5,586 bases of DNA, from contig JALWQU010000104.1 in assembly GCA_026982915.1 (NCBI GenBank), positions 1 through 5,586 on the forward strand, in the 5' to 3' direction. The translations under genes were made by a program, and so were the position numbers. Positions 5,539 to 5,586 of this stretch are shown here, in pieces. The DNA is from Candidatus Altimarinota bacterium (lineage in GTDB: Bacteria; Patescibacteriota; Gracilibacteria; UBA4473). Under the pieces are notes generated by a model. It was not told the DNA's origin, made no database searches, and saw only the letters and a list, made by a program, of their open reading frames with translations. Each line of letters starts with the position of its first letter. Positions within the stretch are counted from its first letter, which is position 1.

Positions 5539-5586
5539 TTACGCATATACCAAAAGTAACACAACGGTAGATAAAATAAGGTTGAT
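5539..5586. other. Sequence beyond the hydrolase break, no feature recognised
   Basis: In the hydrolase frame this end reads a short hydrophobic stretch (LILSTVVLLLVYA) and then TAA, instead of the HGGPG-containing N-terminus expected. It is too short to identify. It marks the far side of the break near 5527. Confidence 0.4.

Noticed and set aside
1..5586. CRISPR array, tRNA, rRNA, or a transposase-bearing insertion sequence
   Set aside because: No regularly spaced repeats, cloverleaf-like sequence, rRNA segments or transposase-like protein were seen on either strand.
1..5586. Circular element closed by matching window ends
   Set aside because: The only similarity between the ends is a short AT-rich CATTATATT match, which is expected by chance.

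Overview
The window has two parts of very different composition. Positions 1 to about 1010 are extremely AT-rich (18% GC over the first 60 bases by hand count). This part holds, on the minus strand, a 49-residue ORF followed by the start of a degenerate GGDEF/EAL-type protein that leaves the window at its left edge. Its base composition and Lys/Ile/Asn-rich proteins recall low-GC Campylobacterota such as Arcobacter relatives, but this is an impression and not a placement. Positions 1044 to about 5526 have moderate GC and carry a tightly packed minus-strand block. I cannot name the organism. The window looks like bacterial metagenomic or genomic sequence, and the two parts may not come from the same genome.

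In transcription order (right to left) the block contains: a proline iminopeptidase-like alpha/beta hydrolase whose N-terminus is missing; bifunctional hisB; a RHH antitoxin and ParE/RelE-family toxin pair with its own promoter; hisH; a RimJ/RimL-type GNAT acetyltransferase; and hisA. Antitoxin/toxin, hisH/GNAT and GNAT/hisA each overlap by four bases (ATGA). Hydrolase and hisB are 3 bases apart. The toxin stop and hisH start are 24 bases apart. The only sizeable gap inside the block is the 88 bases between hisB and the antitoxin, where a near-consensus promoter lies.

HisB supplies histidinol-phosphate phosphatase and imidazoleglycerol-phosphate dehydratase. HisH supplies the ammonia for IGP synthase. 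HisA makes the substrate of that synthase. HisF, the synthase partner of HisH, is absent, as are hisG, hisD, hisC and hisI. The his set is therefore split, or the window is cut at a junction after hisA.

Points of most interest: (1) hisH and hisA each contain a copy of the same short C-rich palindromic repeat, inserted in the same orientation and the same reading frame, so that each protein carries a related 'NPxKxPFxKG' peptide; (2) HisA resembles the eukaryotic (yeast HIS6) type and not the usual bacterial type; (3) a complete toxin-antitoxin module sits inside the his gene cluster; (4) the block has abrupt edges on both sides, near 1010-1043 and near 5527, which could be real insertion ends or assembly joins.
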